This document shows, in pieces, positions 21,401 through 29,700 of a stretch of 64,000 nt of DNA; the stretch's first letter is position 1; every line of letters begins with the position of its first letter. Source of the DNA: Allantophomopsis cytisporea. Taxonomy: Eukaryota; Ascomycota; Leotiomycetes; Phacidiales; Phacidiaceae. The stretch covers positions 62,001-126,000 of the forward strand of contig CP103038.1 of NCBI GenBank assembly GCA_024752435.1. Reading direction: 5' to 3'. The notes beneath the pieces were generated by a model. The model saw nothing but the letters and a program-made list of their open reading frames with translations, made no database searches and was not told the DNA's origin. A program made the position numbers and the translations under genes.

Positions 21401-24177
21401 CTCATGAGCATAAAGGTTACTACCTTTTCTACCTAAAATAACAGGTACAGGATTCTCTTTTTATTGCTATCTTTCTTTTCAGGTTTTGGCTTTTCTGGTT
21501 CCATCGCTCAGTTCTGGGACCCCTCCACCATTAGATTTACTACTATAATTAGCTTTTAAAGATAAGCTACTTTTAGTTTTAGATCCAAAAACATATTGGT
21601 TAAATTTATTTATATAGCTTGCATAGTTAACGCGTAAAAGAAATAGGTGCCCAATAAAGGTTAAGTTTATAGCCCCAAGTAGACTACTTATACCTGATAA
21701 ATGTAAAGCAAATATAGCTAGATCTACACTAGGTCCACTGTGACTTTGTATTCCTGATAAAGGAGGGTAACAATTATGTTGGTAACTTCACTTATAAGGT
21801 TTGGTTTACCCTTTTTATAAGCTATCTTTACACTCAGTAAATCTCTTTACTGTTCGGACTATACCTTCATCTTAGTGAAAAAAAAAAAAAAAAAGATATT
21901 ATTATATTTCTAACAAATTTTTTCGTAGTTTTCTAATGGTATTTCTTATTTCATACAATTTATCATAGTTACCTTTATTTTTTGTATAAGATCTAGCTCA
22001 AATTCTATACTCTAAAGATTTTACTCCTTTCATTGTATCCTTAAAAAATACTATTATGTTTTCAATAGCTCTTGAATTAGTGGTATCTAAAATATAATGA
22101 TTATGTAATTCTTTATATCTAACTGGATTATTAATATGAAGCATCAAACCTATTCCTTGTAAAACAATTTCGTCTAATTTTTGTGTTAGACCAAATCCAT
22201 GGACTATTCTATTAGAATCTTTTTTTGTTAAGTAGAAACTACCCTCTGCTTCTATAAATCCAACTAGTCAACTTTTACTCATAACATTATTAAGTGAATT
22301 TATACTTGTTAATGGCAAAATAACGCTACTTCAAGCAGGAGATACATAATTAACATCAACTTTAGAGTTTTTAATTTCCATAAGTTTAGCATTTCTGTCC
22401 TGTTTGCTCAAGTTAACGTCATTTAATATAACTAAAGCTTTTTTTAATTTAACATAATCAAAATATTTACTGGTTAATAAAGGGTATTTATCAAAGATAG
22501 GTATTATAATGGACTCTATTAATTTTCTATCTCTTATAAAATATTGTCCTTTTTTATCTTTTGTTATAGAACCTACTCCTAATTCTTTCTTAATATAATT
22601 TAAAACTCTCAAATTATATCTAGATTGAGCCAATTTAAAACTTAAACCTCATTTGTCTCCTTGATTAGTAATAGAAAAATTTCCATCACCATCAGTGAAT
22701 CCTACTAATCACTGTTCAAATGATGATCTGTTATTATTTTTTTCCTTAAGATGCTCTTCGTTAAGTCTCTGATGACTAGTAAATAAACGTTTATTTACTA
22801 ATCAGGCGTATTGTCCCCTTGATATTCACATTTTTACATACGTATAATTTAATAAAACATAATTAATTAAAAATATACATGAGTAGTGAATTACGTGTAG
22901 TACTATAATTATGTAGTATACTTGAGGATGTTCACGCATCGAGAAGAGTTTACTTATTTTTATGTCGCCATAAAAAAACTCCCTAATTCCTTTAAGAGTT
23001 CAACCTGTACCCGCTCCATTTTCTATACCACTAGCAAATAAGAATAATATTAAACTAGGTGGTAATAATCAGAAACTTATATTATTAAGTCTTGGGAAGG
23101 CCATATCAGGACCACCTACTAATAATGGTAATAGGAAATTACCAAATCCTCCAATCATAGCTGGCATACGTTTATCCGTTAATTTTCACTAACGGCTGGA
23201 CTATATCTTTACCTTTAAATATAAAATTTACTAAGGTATTTCGCGTGTAGTCTCTGAGGATCCTACTACTTATAGGTGTTTAATGCTTAAAAAGCCCCTA
23301 TAGATTTGGTTTCCTGCTGATTGTCTAATCTTTTGAAATGTTACTGTATTATGCCGCTTTTCTAATTTTTTTTTTTTATTATTTTATATCAAATAATAAA
23401 AAAAAAAATCACACAGCTAAGTTCCGAAAGTCTGCACTACTAGTTTCAAAAGCCCTAAAGATGTCCCAGCATATAGCGAAAAGAAGATAATATATTTTTA
23501 TATTACCCGGCCATGCCTTTATTATATAGTATTGAATAATACTATATTAACATGTTAAATGAAATACACATAATTGTATGTTTAAGAAAAATCAGTAACG
23601 AAGGAAACCCATTATCGAAAATAAAAAAAAGTATACCTTTTTCCCTTAACAGAGGAAATAAAATTCGTTACGTCCACGATTATCTTTCTGTTATTATAGG
23701 GATCTTCTACTAAAATCTTAACATACTTATATTTAGTGGGCGGAGCCCTTTAAAATCTTTATTACCTTTATTGTGATTATAATCATCTCCGGCAATCTTC
23801 ATCGTGCTATATCTACGATAAAGCAAGATTGGAGATAGATTTCATTTTACATTTAACATATTTGCATTTATTTTGACCATGAAGAAAATCATAAGTATTG
23901 CGTGAGCTGTTATAATTGCGTTATATAACTGGTTATCTGCTATATATTGAACACCAGGTCCACTTAACTCTAATCTGATCAATACAGAGAAAGCTGTACC
24001 TAATAATCCCGAGAATAAAGCAAATATAAGATATAACGTCCCAATATCTTTAGCATTTGAAGATAATAATCATCTTTCAGTTCATAAAGATATGGATGAT
24101 TTTATCGTATTTAGATTATGCCTATGGCTAGGATCACACCTATTTAATAAAATCGGTTGGGAATGGGTAGATGACAT
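9469..24177 (-). CDS. cox1: Cytochrome c oxidase subunit 1 (11 exons)
   Basis: Catalytic haem-copper subunit of complex IV. Exons: 24177-23876, 23168-22995, 21770-21664, 20019-19804, 18452-18431, 17362-17276, 15767-15719, 14439-14250, 12739-12535, 11410-11392, 9789-9469. The joined frame is 564 codons including the stop. Landmarks: FFMVMPA at exons 1/2, GWTLYPPLSG at 2/3, GAINFITTI at 3/4, HLFWFFGHPEVYILI across 4/5/6, GYLGMVYAMM at 6/7, [13 protein letters not shown] in 8, [18 protein letters not shown] in 9, GVNVTFFP at 9/10, [12 protein letters not shown] in 11. Exons 5 and 10 are only 22 and 19 nt. The Trp of WFFGHPEV is TGA and is split by intron 4. The N-terminus has about 35 extra residues (starting [12 protein letters not shown]) before the usual start of the conserved region. 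Confidence 0.95.
9821..11170 (-). CDS. GIY-YIG endonuclease of cox1 intron 10
   Basis: About 449 residues from ATG 11170, with TGA as Trp. Order: N-terminal stretch ending in the presequence-like [10 protein letters not shown]; an in-frame GC-rich insert at about 10945-11015 ([19 protein letters not shown]); the GIY-YIG domain (GISGVYKL...[17 protein letters not shown]) at about 10845-10740; a long linker; then a C-terminal region with helix-turn-helix-like repeats ([28 protein letters not shown]), typical of NUMOD DNA-binding modules. Expected to drive homing of its intron. The ORF stays open despite the GC insert, which is a multiple of three. Confidence 0.85.
10945..11015. repeat. In-frame GC cluster
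   Basis: Nested palindromes of G and C runs (CCCCCAAGGGG-type and GGGCGGGA/TCCCGCCC) with far higher GC than the flanks, inserted in the cox1 intron 10 ORF without closing the frame. Confidence 0.7.
11411..12534 (-). other. cox1 intron 9, group I
   Basis: Between exon 9 (ends GGGGT) and the 19-nt exon 10. Core signatures at about 11443-11640. The bases just after exon 9 (TAATGTAA) copy the start of exon 10, as expected for an intron moving with flanking-exon conversion. Confidence 0.85.
11664..12534 (-). CDS. GIY-YIG endonuclease fused to cox1 exon 9
   Basis: Reads on from exon 9. GIY-YIG domain: SGVYLFINK...[14 protein letters not shown] at about 12365-12285; Glu in the LELEQ-type segment before a TGA Trp at 12138-12140. 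NUMOD-type repeats follow ([26 protein letters not shown]). A small C/G hairpin at about 11906-11935 lies in the ORF but keeps the frame, adding SPLYRGEK, and the tail continues ([15 protein letters not shown]..., NGARQHFQV) to TAA at 11664. The C-terminus overlaps the intron core. Confidence 0.8.
12754..13863 (-). CDS. GIY-YIG endonuclease of cox1 intron 8
   Basis: Start uncertain: the frame is open from about 13863 but there is no clear ATG before the nuclease domain, SGVYYLINN...[16 protein letters not shown], at about 13745-13670. Then the family segment LREYYI-like [18 protein letters not shown] and NUMOD3 repeats ([32 protein letters not shown]), and a NUMOD1-like [13 protein letters not shown]-rich insert at about 13075-13195 is translated in frame ([19 protein letters not shown]). 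The C-terminus ([29 protein letters not shown]) resembles the DNA-binding tails of related enzymes. Stop at 12754. Confidence 0.8.
13075..13195. repeat. In-frame GC cluster
   Basis: Two GC hairpins around an A-run/T-run hairpin, GC far above the flanks, inside the cox1 intron 8 ORF and read through in frame. Confidence 0.7.
14542..15718 (-). pseudogene. LAGLIDADG endonuclease of cox1 intron 7, broken by hairpins
   Basis: Two-motif LAGLIDADG protein: [12 protein letters not shown] at about 15390 and [12 protein letters not shown] at about 15030. The exon-fused frame ends at a stop near 15401, because an insert at about 15437-15485 (T run, CCTTGTTTTCCCC, its complement) moves the upstream part out of frame. 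A second hairpin insert at about 14786-14857 (GTTTTCCCC..., TTTCCCTTACTGTAAG) breaks the second half, whose tail ([41 protein letters not shown]) resumes in another frame to TAG at 14542. Between the inserts the frame is clean. Splicing would then depend on other factors. Confidence 0.8.
14786..14857. repeat. Hairpin insert breaking a LAGLIDADG ORF
   Basis: Nested palindrome: CCCCTTGTTTTCC outside, TTTTTCCCTTAC/GTAAGGGAAAAA inside. A related unit with the same CCTTGTTTTCCCC half is at 15437-15485 in the same ORF. Confidence 0.75.
15809..16570 (-). CDS. Non-endonuclease ORF in cox1 intron 6, coiled coil
   Basis: No known family recognised. The first ATG is 16570, but the first 30 residues are antisense to an atp9 relic, so a start at the in-frame ATG 16480 ([10 protein letters not shown]) is more likely, giving about 223 residues. 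The N-terminus then looks like a matrix presequence: basic, hydroxylated, with [13 protein letters not shown]. The rest is highly charged and helical with long Glu/Lys/Ile runs ([39 protein letters not shown]), predicted coiled coil, ending acidic ([12 protein letters not shown]). No membrane segment, no LAGLIDADG or GIY-YIG motif. It could be a structural or RNA-binding protein. The frame is intact over 250 codons. Confidence 0.65.
   Translation of the reverse strand: MHQTPHQFLHLPIKPVLANPITNFSCFIRIMRRYNIINIIDNTAKLRFFSNTAVKRSTDPNKILDNIEALLNKQKELASEIKNKEIKSKILEEVLLYRRKRNEEATNMREYMEKNAFKYVTLDDNLKAKIETMNNQYKTMMMLYNEKLDKINKNDSKTVWELFKIDKLIVNTTRKNHIENEKILDEAFTQKVSTGLVSQEEQALYAIMRLKRQKERAEFCKLEDAFMDKQSKSPMDYIVDCMDTDMPPVDSEE
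16498..16634 (+). pseudogene. atp9: atp9 relic, opposite strand
   Basis: Plus-strand remnant of ATP synthase subunit 9 (c-ring). First frame reads [13 protein letters not shown]; after a missing two bases it continues [26 protein letters not shown] and then leaves homology. It lacks the start and the second transmembrane helix. The only core-gene sequence on the plus strand, and it sits inside a cox1 intron, antisense to the coiled-coil ORF. A functional atp9 must be elsewhere (rest of the mitogenome or the nucleus). Confidence 0.85.
16790..16917. repeat. GC hairpins with dispersed repeat copy 2
   Basis: A CTTTTCTC/GAGAAAAG hairpin followed by the dispersed unit (ATCACAAAGTGAT, GGGGCGCATAAATC, CGGGACTAAAAA). 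Related to 46-115 and 55252-55334. Confidence 0.7.
17363..18430 (-). other. cox1 intron 5, group I
   Basis: After the 22-nt exon 5 (GFFGHPEV region). Core elements TCAGAGACTATACGC and GGAAATCAGCAGGTAAC near 18270-18325. LAGLIDADG ORF starts inside the core. Confidence 0.85.
17431..18291 (-). CDS. LAGLIDADG endonuclease of cox1 intron 5
   Basis: Open frame of about 286 codons that begins within the intron core ([11 protein letters not shown]) with no obvious ATG, as in many intron ORFs. Motif 1 [14 protein letters not shown] and motif 2 [13 protein letters not shown] are well kept, each with the acidic residue that binds metal, and the two half-domains have the normal spacing of about 130 residues. 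Conserved landmarks: [36 protein letters not shown] and [14 protein letters not shown]. Ends [10 protein letters not shown] at 17431. Likely a homing endonuclease and/or maturase, and one of the better preserved ORFs here. Confidence 0.85.
18453..19803 (-). other. cox1 intron 4, group I (second core type)
   Basis: Splits the TGA Trp codon of HLFWFFGHPEV. Core at about 18550-18640 reads, on the minus strand, ACAGACTGG, then GGTGGCTGAAATGCTGC, then TGTACAGTCGG. The same core occurs in cob intron 2, nad5 intron 2 and a cox2 intron. Confidence 0.85.
18872..19803 (-). CDS. LAGLIDADG endonuclease fused to cox1 exon 4
   Basis: In frame with exon 4 (DPILYQHLF then [12 protein letters not shown]). 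Presequence-like LKRHMSNSN, then motif 1 [12 protein letters not shown] at about 19615 and motif 2 [12 protein letters not shown] at about 19250. Spacing and landmarks ([55 protein letters not shown]) fit two-motif enzymes. Stop TAA at 18872. Intact apart from TGA-coded Trp. Likely endonuclease/maturase for its own intron. Confidence 0.87.
20020..21663 (-). other. cox1 intron 3, group I
   Basis: Splits the Phe codon of GAINFITTI. Core at about 20060-20345. Carries a frameshifted GIY-YIG ORF. Confidence 0.85.
20596..21460 (-). pseudogene. GIY-YIG endonuclease of cox1 intron 3, frameshifted
   Basis: Open from 21460 ([18 protein letters not shown]...), with an ATG at 21286. GIY-YIG domain: [29 protein letters not shown] at about 21190-21110, followed by [19 protein letters not shown], a family segment shared with both cox2 GIY-YIG ORFs. 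Near 20905 a run of three C (two expected from relatives) shifts the frame: the first part ends PFIHV while the tail ([15 protein letters not shown]..., [22 protein letters not shown]) continues in another frame to 20596. A single base change would restore it, so the break may be recent or a sequencing error. Confidence 0.8.
21771..22994 (-). other. cox1 intron 2, group I
   Basis: Splits the Leu codon of GWTLYPPLSG. 3' core element AAGGTATAGTCCGAACAG near 21860. Carries an exon-fused LAGLIDADG ORF. Confidence 0.82.
21902..22994 (-). CDS. LAGLIDADG endonuclease fused to cox1 exon 2
   Basis: Reads on from exon 2 through KGIREL and a hydrophobic stretch ([14 protein letters not shown]) to motif 1 [13 protein letters not shown] at about 22715 and motif 2 [13 protein letters not shown] at about 22270. 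Landmarks [30 protein letters not shown] and [19 protein letters not shown] are typical. Stop at 21902. TGA codons supply the Trp of each motif. Intact; likely a homing endonuclease that may also aid splicing. The hydrophobic leader could anchor the fusion protein until it is processed. Confidence 0.86.
23169..23875 (-). other. cox1 intron 1, group I, no ORF
   Basis: 707 nt between FFMV and MPAMIGG. Full core at about 23195-23480. An A/T hairpin at about 23365-23410 fills one loop. No ORF. Confidence 0.85.
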
Positions 24178-24194
24178 TAAAAATTTATATTATA

Positions 24195-24312
24195 CTGTGC
24201 TTTCTATTTAGTACACTTTACTAATAGCACAGGTTTGTATATTATTAATATATAAAAACTTAAATGACAGAAAAAACTATCATTTAAGGACTAAACAGAC
24301 TAACTACTTAGA
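24195..24312 (-). promoter_or_regulatory. cox1 5' leader, repeated at 43.8 kb
   Basis: Lies 18 nt upstream of the cox1 ATG (24177), so it is the 5' untranslated region and possibly the promoter region of cox1. It is repeated almost base for base at 43771-43887 upstream of an accessory ORF (a couple of differences in about 118 nt). I see no certain promoter motif; the role is inferred from position and conservation. Confidence 0.7.
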
Positions 24313-24396
24313 TTAACAGTTTAAAAGTTATTTTATTATTTTACCCATTTTTATAAAAAAAAAATGGGCAAAATAATTAACATTTAACTATATACC

Positions 24397-24476
24397 GGAA
24401 AAGAGATGACTCGAACATCCAAGTGTATAACACAATATTTAGCAAATACCTCGCCCTACCAATGGCAACTTTTCCT
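24397..24476 (-). tRNA. trnS: tRNA-Ser (GCT)
   Basis: 80 nt with ends GGAAAAG/CTTTTCC, a long variable arm and anticodon loop TTGCTAA (anticodon GCT, codons AGY). Confidence 0.88.
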
Positions 24477-24606
24477 ATATCCCCTTTAATTGCCTCTTCT
24501 ATCTTTGCTTTTATCTAAGCAGAGTTAGAAGACGAGTACTTTCTAACTTTGCTTATAATATTAAAAAAAAAGTAGGGGGATTTATCAAACTAAATAAATT
24601 AGTTAG

Positions 24607-24679
24607 CGGGTCAGGCCGGCTACGATCCGGCATCTACTTTCGTGACAAGAAAGTCCTTTACCAATTAAGTTACTAACCC
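24607..24679 (-). tRNA. trnD: tRNA-Asp (GTC)
   Basis: 73 nt. Acceptor GGGTTAG pairs with CTGACCC; anticodon stem CTTTC/GAAAG with loop TTGTCAC (GTC). T-arm GCCGG ATCGTAG CCGGC is complete. Confidence 0.92.
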
Positions 24680-24692
24680 TTAATATAGATAT

Positions 24693-24825
24693 CTATATAG
24701 CATTACGGGCAGTCGAATTCGAATCGACAAACTTTATTTGGAAGACAAATGGTTTACCATTAACCTATGCCCGTTCATTTAATTTAAAGGACCTGCATTG
24801 CAAGCCCAATGCTATAAACTATATC
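24693..24825. repeat. trnG-containing direct repeat, copy 1
   Basis: About 125-130 nt including trnG and the downstream GGACCTGCATTGCAAGCCC stretch, repeated at 25203-25335 in the same orientation, about 510 nt apart. A GCATTG...CAATGC hairpin lies in the tail. Confidence 0.9.
24704..24774 (-). tRNA. trnG: tRNA-Gly (TCC), copy 1
   Basis: 71 nt. Acceptor ACGGGCA/TGCCCGT; anticodon loop CTTCCAA (TCC); T-loop TTCGAAT. The sequence and about 50 nt after it are repeated exactly at 25214-25334. Confidence 0.92.
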
Positions 24826-24935
24826 CATAAAATAACCGTTAATATTTTATTAAATATACATCATACTAATATTTAACCGGCCTATCAGATTGAGTCATTC
24901 CCATATATAAATATAAGACCAAATTAAAAAAAAGA

Positions 24936-25006
24936 ATTCCCATCCGAGACTTGAACTTGGATCCAGATATTAGAAGTATCTTGCTCTGCCATTAAGCTAA
25001 TGAGAG
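24936..25006 (-). tRNA. trnR: tRNA-Arg (TCT)
   Basis: 71 nt, anticodon stem AGATA/TATCT with loop CTTCTAA (TCT). Acceptor pairs at 6 of 7 positions. A diverged relative lies at 46496-46567. Confidence 0.85.
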
Positions 25007-25202
25007 TTATTTTTTTTTTTTGAGAAAACCCTTCTCAAAAAAAAAATAAATATATTATAAATAAGCAACTGAAATAAAATATTAAAACCTAAAATAGGAG
25101 TTTTTATACCCATAGGTATAAAAACTAAGATGTAGTGTATATATAAGAAAGGGTAAAATAGAAAAAAAAACACAATACCTAGTTTTCATTAAAGTAATAG
25201 AT

Positions 25203-25335
25203 ATATATAACATTACGGGCAGTCGAATTCGAATCGACAAACTTTATTTGGAAGACAAATGGTTTACCATTAACCTATGCCCGTTCATTTAATTTAAAGG
25301 ACCTGCATTGCAAGCCCAATGCTATAAACTATGTC
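25203..25335. repeat. trnG-containing direct repeat, copy 2
   Basis: Second copy; identical over the tRNA and tail, diverging in the flanks (GTCTATAAAGTCACAG after the repeat). Confidence 0.9.
25214..25284 (-). tRNA. trnG: tRNA-Gly (TCC), copy 2
   Basis: Identical to 24704-24774, so both could be functional. Produced by the local duplication around it. Confidence 0.9.
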
Positions 25336-25598
25336 TATAAAGTCACAGTATATCTTTTATCTAAAAGATAGATATGTATACCATACTACTAATAAATATT
25401 ATTATTTATATATATATTATTATGCTTAACTTCCTTAGGTGTAAAATAGGGGAACTTTGTCTGAATAGCTGAAAAGAAGCTTCACATAAAAAGCCAAAAG
25501 AATCTGTGAAGGTGTTGCAAAAAAAGGTTGATTTTATAATAAAATCAATATGGGAGAAGAAAAAAAAATAAAAAGGTCTATAAGTAAGATCTGTAAGG

Positions 25599-25671
25599 AG
25601 AAATATGGAGGAATCGAACCCCCAAATTTTCGATCTGCAATCAAAATGTAGAACCATCTACTGCATATCTC
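25599..25671 (-). tRNA. trnC: tRNA-Cys (GCA), copy 2
   Basis: Acceptor GAGATAT/ATATTTC, anticodon loop TTGCAGA (GCA), T-stem GGGGG/CCTCC fully paired. It differs from copy 1 (8787-8858) at a few positions, in stems with compensatory or better pairing, so this looks the sounder of the two. Confidence 0.88.
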
Positions 25672-25852
25672 TTATGTATCTAGATTATAACCCTTTATAA
25701 CCTAAATACATAACCCTAATAAATATAAAAAGAAGCCATAAAGCATCTTTAACTATTAAAAACAAAGCACCCTACGAGTACAAAGCAGGGAGTAAATAAA
25801 AGATATAATTTTATTTGTTATATAAAGTAAGCATGAAAAAAAAAAATTCTCA

Positions 25853-26398
25853 TTACTTTTTTTCTAATAAAGCTATAATTTTATTTTGTATTATTATTAG
25901 ATTTTCAGCATTTTTATTAGTTAATTTAATAAGATCTAAGTCAATATTTGCAGAATAATTTCTTACTGCATATTTAATTTGGGCTTCTCTCCACTCAATT
26001 CAAATATCTTCAGGAACCTTATCATATAAACCCTTAATTTTTGCCCAGTGCTCTAAATTTTCTATAGCTACTGGAATATAACGATCTAGATATTTAATCT
26101 GTCCCTCTAATTTATTATTATCCGCTCAAAAGTAATCATATATACGCAAAAAAAAAAAATAAATAACACGAGTAAAAACGAAACCAATAATAAAAGGAAG
26201 TAAAGTAATTACTAGCTTATTATCTACAAGAAAATATTTACACAATAAATTTTCCAGAGCTGATCTAAGGGGTGGAATAAATAAATAAAAATTTAAAGAT
26301 AAAATAAAAAAAATTCAGAACTTAGGATTTTTAAACTTGAAAACGAGTTTGTCTACAAAGTTAGTTATATATTTCATAAATTTAGTTTTATAATTCAT
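25853..26398 (-). CDS. orf181, membrane-anchored helical protein downstream of cob
   Basis: 181 residues from ATG 26398 to TAA 25853, visible only when TGA is read as Trp (four or more such codons), so it is written in mitochondrial code. Two hydrophobic segments at about residues 23-42 (FWIFFILSLNFYLFIPP) and 62-86 (VITLLPFIIGFVFTRVIYFFF), then a charged helical region (NNKLEGQIKYLDRYIPVAIEN, LIKLTNKNAENLIIIQNKI) with coiled-coil character. No family recognised. It begins 8 nt after the stop of orf113, which itself follows cob, so the three may share a transcript. Confidence 0.65.
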
Positions 26399-26406
26399 TA
26401 GCTTAA

Positions 26407-26748
26407 TTACCTTAAACCAGGATATCTAGACTCTAAAGCACGAATTTCACCATCTAAACTTCTCAATGTTCTACGACAATCATGTTGTACATCAACCAAA
26501 ATACTATTCACATTGGACTCACTGAGCGTCACATGTGCAAATCTATTATTGTTTAGGATTAATTGATTAGCCAATGCCATTTTTTGGGCAGGAGTATAAC
26601 TATGCAAAGCATGATTAATAGTTAAAGTAGTTTGAGTAACATTATTTTTGTGCATTTGTAAATCAAGACGAAGTCCGAAAGCTTCCATTGGAGTTTCCAC
26701 AGGTTCTGGGTTATCTCCATCATCCGCGCATAATCTAGCAGAAGTCAT
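26407..26748 (-). CDS. orf113 immediately downstream of cob
   Basis: Unknown function. ATG 26748 lies 46 nt after the cob stop, but the same frame is open back into the end of cob (SRYLPLKSTLNGQRRNFMTSAR), so a longer product is possible. RRNFMTSARL just around the ATG resembles a mitochondrial presequence cleavage region. The rest is soluble-looking: acidic start (CADDGDNPEPVETPMEAF), then DLQMHKNNVTQTTLTINHAL and a charged helical end. No TGA codon and a base composition richer in GC than the flanks. Followed after 8 nt by orf181. Confidence 0.6.
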   Translation of the reverse strand: MTSARLCADDGDNPEPVETPMEAFGLRLDLQMHKNNVTQTTLTINHALHSYTPAQKMALANQLILNNNRFAHVTLSESNVNSILVDVQHDCRRTLRSLDGEIRALESRYPGLR

Positions 26749-26794
26749 AAAATTACGACGTTGCCCGTTTAGAGTACTTTTTAAAGGTAAATAT

Positions 26795-29700
26795 CTAGAC
26801 TCTCCTACCTCTAACTATATCTGAATTATGACTAGCCAATTCTGTTAAACTATTTTCAAGTAAACTAACAACTGGCACGATAATAAAGAAATGTGCAAAG
26901 TAAAGAACTGTACTAACTTGTCCTAATTCAATGTAAGGACTTTCAACGTGTTTTGCTCCTAATTGCATTAATATTAAAAAGTTAGCTATAAATACATAGA
27001 AAGCTATTTTACTTAAAGGTCTGAATTGTAAACCTCTACTTCTACTTAAATCAGTAAATGGCATTGCTAATAATGCTAAGATAGCACTAAGCATAGCAAT
27101 AACACCTAATAATTTGTTAGGTATAGATCTTAATATAGCGTAGAATGGTAAAAGATATCACTCCGGAACTATCGCAGGAGGAGTTTGCATTGGGTTAGCC
27201 ATAACATAGTTATCACTATCTCCTAAAACGTTAGGCATGAAGAATACAAATACACTTAATATTACTATAAATAAGAATATAGTTATTAAGTCTTTGAAAA
27301 GGAAGTAAGGAGCCATAGGTAATCTATCATAGTTACCTGAAACACCTAAAGGGTTACCTGACCCTGCACTATCGTGAAGTGCAATTAAGTGCATTAAAGC
27401 TAAAGCAGCTAATACGAAAGGTAAAACAAAATGTAAAGCAAAGAATCTGTTTAAAGTAGCATTGTTAACAGAACATTTGTGTTGGTAGTCACCATATTTA
27501 ATTTATGTTAAATACTCTCACTACACTCAATAAATTTCTTTATTGATCGGACTATATCATGATCTCACGTTTATTTAGTAAATTGAAGGTATTTTTATTT
27601 TTTCAGAATATCTAGGTATTGTACGTAATTGTTTTATTCATAATAAATATTGCAATCTCTTATTACCCTTTAATTTTACAGGAGCATTGTGTAAAAATTT
27701 AATAACATTTTCTACTGATCTTACACTTCCAACTTTTAATTTAGAACAATTAGTTTTGTCTAAATATATAGCAGTGGTAAATGATAGATATTTACGAATA
27801 GCTGAGATTAAAATATCCCCATCCTTTTGGGCAATATCAAAACTAGCTATTAAATAATCACCGTCTTTTTTTAATTTATATACACTAAAACAACCTTCAG
27901 CTTCTATAAACCCTACTAATCAAGCTGGAAAATAAGACTTATCCATAATAGATTCTATAGAATTTAAAGGCTCACTACTCCTAGTATATTCTGGTAAATC
28001 TTGAGAATAAATAATACCTGAAAGCAGAGCACTTTTAAATCTTAAGTAATCATATTGTTTGTTAGAAAACATAGGATATTTATCAAATATAGGTATTATA
28101 AAGTTTTTCAAATGGTTTTTATCTCTAATTCTTAGTGTTACCATTTCTATTTCATTTCTTTTTCTGAAACTTACAACACCTATACCTAATAAAGCTTTTA
28201 TTTTATAAATTAATTGCACGTCTTTAATAGATAATTCAATACCTAGTTCGTATGTTAGATATTTACCTTTTTTTGTTATAGTAAAATACCCATCACCTTC
28301 GTATAATCCAACTAAATAAGCGTATGTGAGATCTTCTGCATGTAGTCTCTGAGAGGCTTCTGAAGTATGAATACTTCTAACCCCTGCTGATTGTCTCCAT
28401 GTCATTGCAATTTTCACGTAAATAATTGATATAGATATCAAGAATAAATCGTATGCAAATCCTAAATTGGGAGATTTTCCAGCATTAAGCAGAATTTTTA
28501 ACACTACGTCGCCGCAGTGTGGTTCATCTGTATATAAACCACCTCAAAGGAACTCAACTATATCTTGCCCAATTCATGGTATAGCACTCATTAAGTTAGT
28601 AATAACTGTGGCACCTCATAATGACATTTGCCCGTAAGGTAAAACATACAAATATACTTAATATAAATGAAAAGGCATTTATAATAAGCTAGAATAACTT
28701 TGAATTCGTGTATTCTATTAGTTATAAAATATAACTAAATTTTCCGACTGTGCATTAAGCATCATTTCAGACACCCATTAGTGACCCAGTCTGTCGCGAT
28801 TATATGGATAACCGACGATCTCTAACCTTTAATCCTATATTCTTTATTTAGCTTAACCTTATTCTAGATAAAGTAGGATTAAAAATTCTTTGATCGTTTT
28901 CACTAATATTGCCAAAGAAACCCCAAGATTTCTTCAATACCCCCGTCGGGCTATTCCACTTTATTTTTATTTTTCTCCAAAGATTGCATAAAAATTTATA
29001 CTCGTGGGACTATAACTTAAATTCACATACAACATATTTAACCATAAACGTTTCTTAAACATCTTGGCTTACTACCAAATATTTAACTATTCAACGTCTC
29101 TTTAACAATTTTTTTTCACTTTTTAAAGCTCTTCTAATGGTTTTTTCATCACAATTTAAAGACTTAGCTCCTTCTACTATGCTAGGAAACTCACCATAGA
29201 CTGTATCATCTAAATTATAAACTATTATAGCCTTAGATGACTTTCTCATGCTTTCTAAAGCTTCTTTAGAATAAATAGGTTTTTCTCTGCTTAAAGCTTT
29301 TTCTCTCATACGAGTTAGGGTTTCTTCTGATAATTTTTTACCTTTATTTAAGTTACCTATTTGTAAACGACGTTCCATACTATAATTAGCTTTCATATTT
29401 ATTCTAGTCATTTCAGTATGTTTATAACCAAAACTTGAACCAGCTTCAGTTAATATGTTATAATTAGGTAACAAAGATTTTAAGTAAAAATCTTCTAAAT
29501 CTAATAATCTTTTATTATTTTCTTTAGTAACTACTTCAGGGAATAATTCTAATACTATAAAAGCAAATTCAGATATTTTATATTTTCTTACCGCAGCCTT
29601 AACAATTTTACTACCGTTAAAATTAAATAAATGATTAGAAAATCTAGCATAGAATTTATTTGTAGAAGCTGATCCCACGTAATAATCCAAAGTAACTTTA

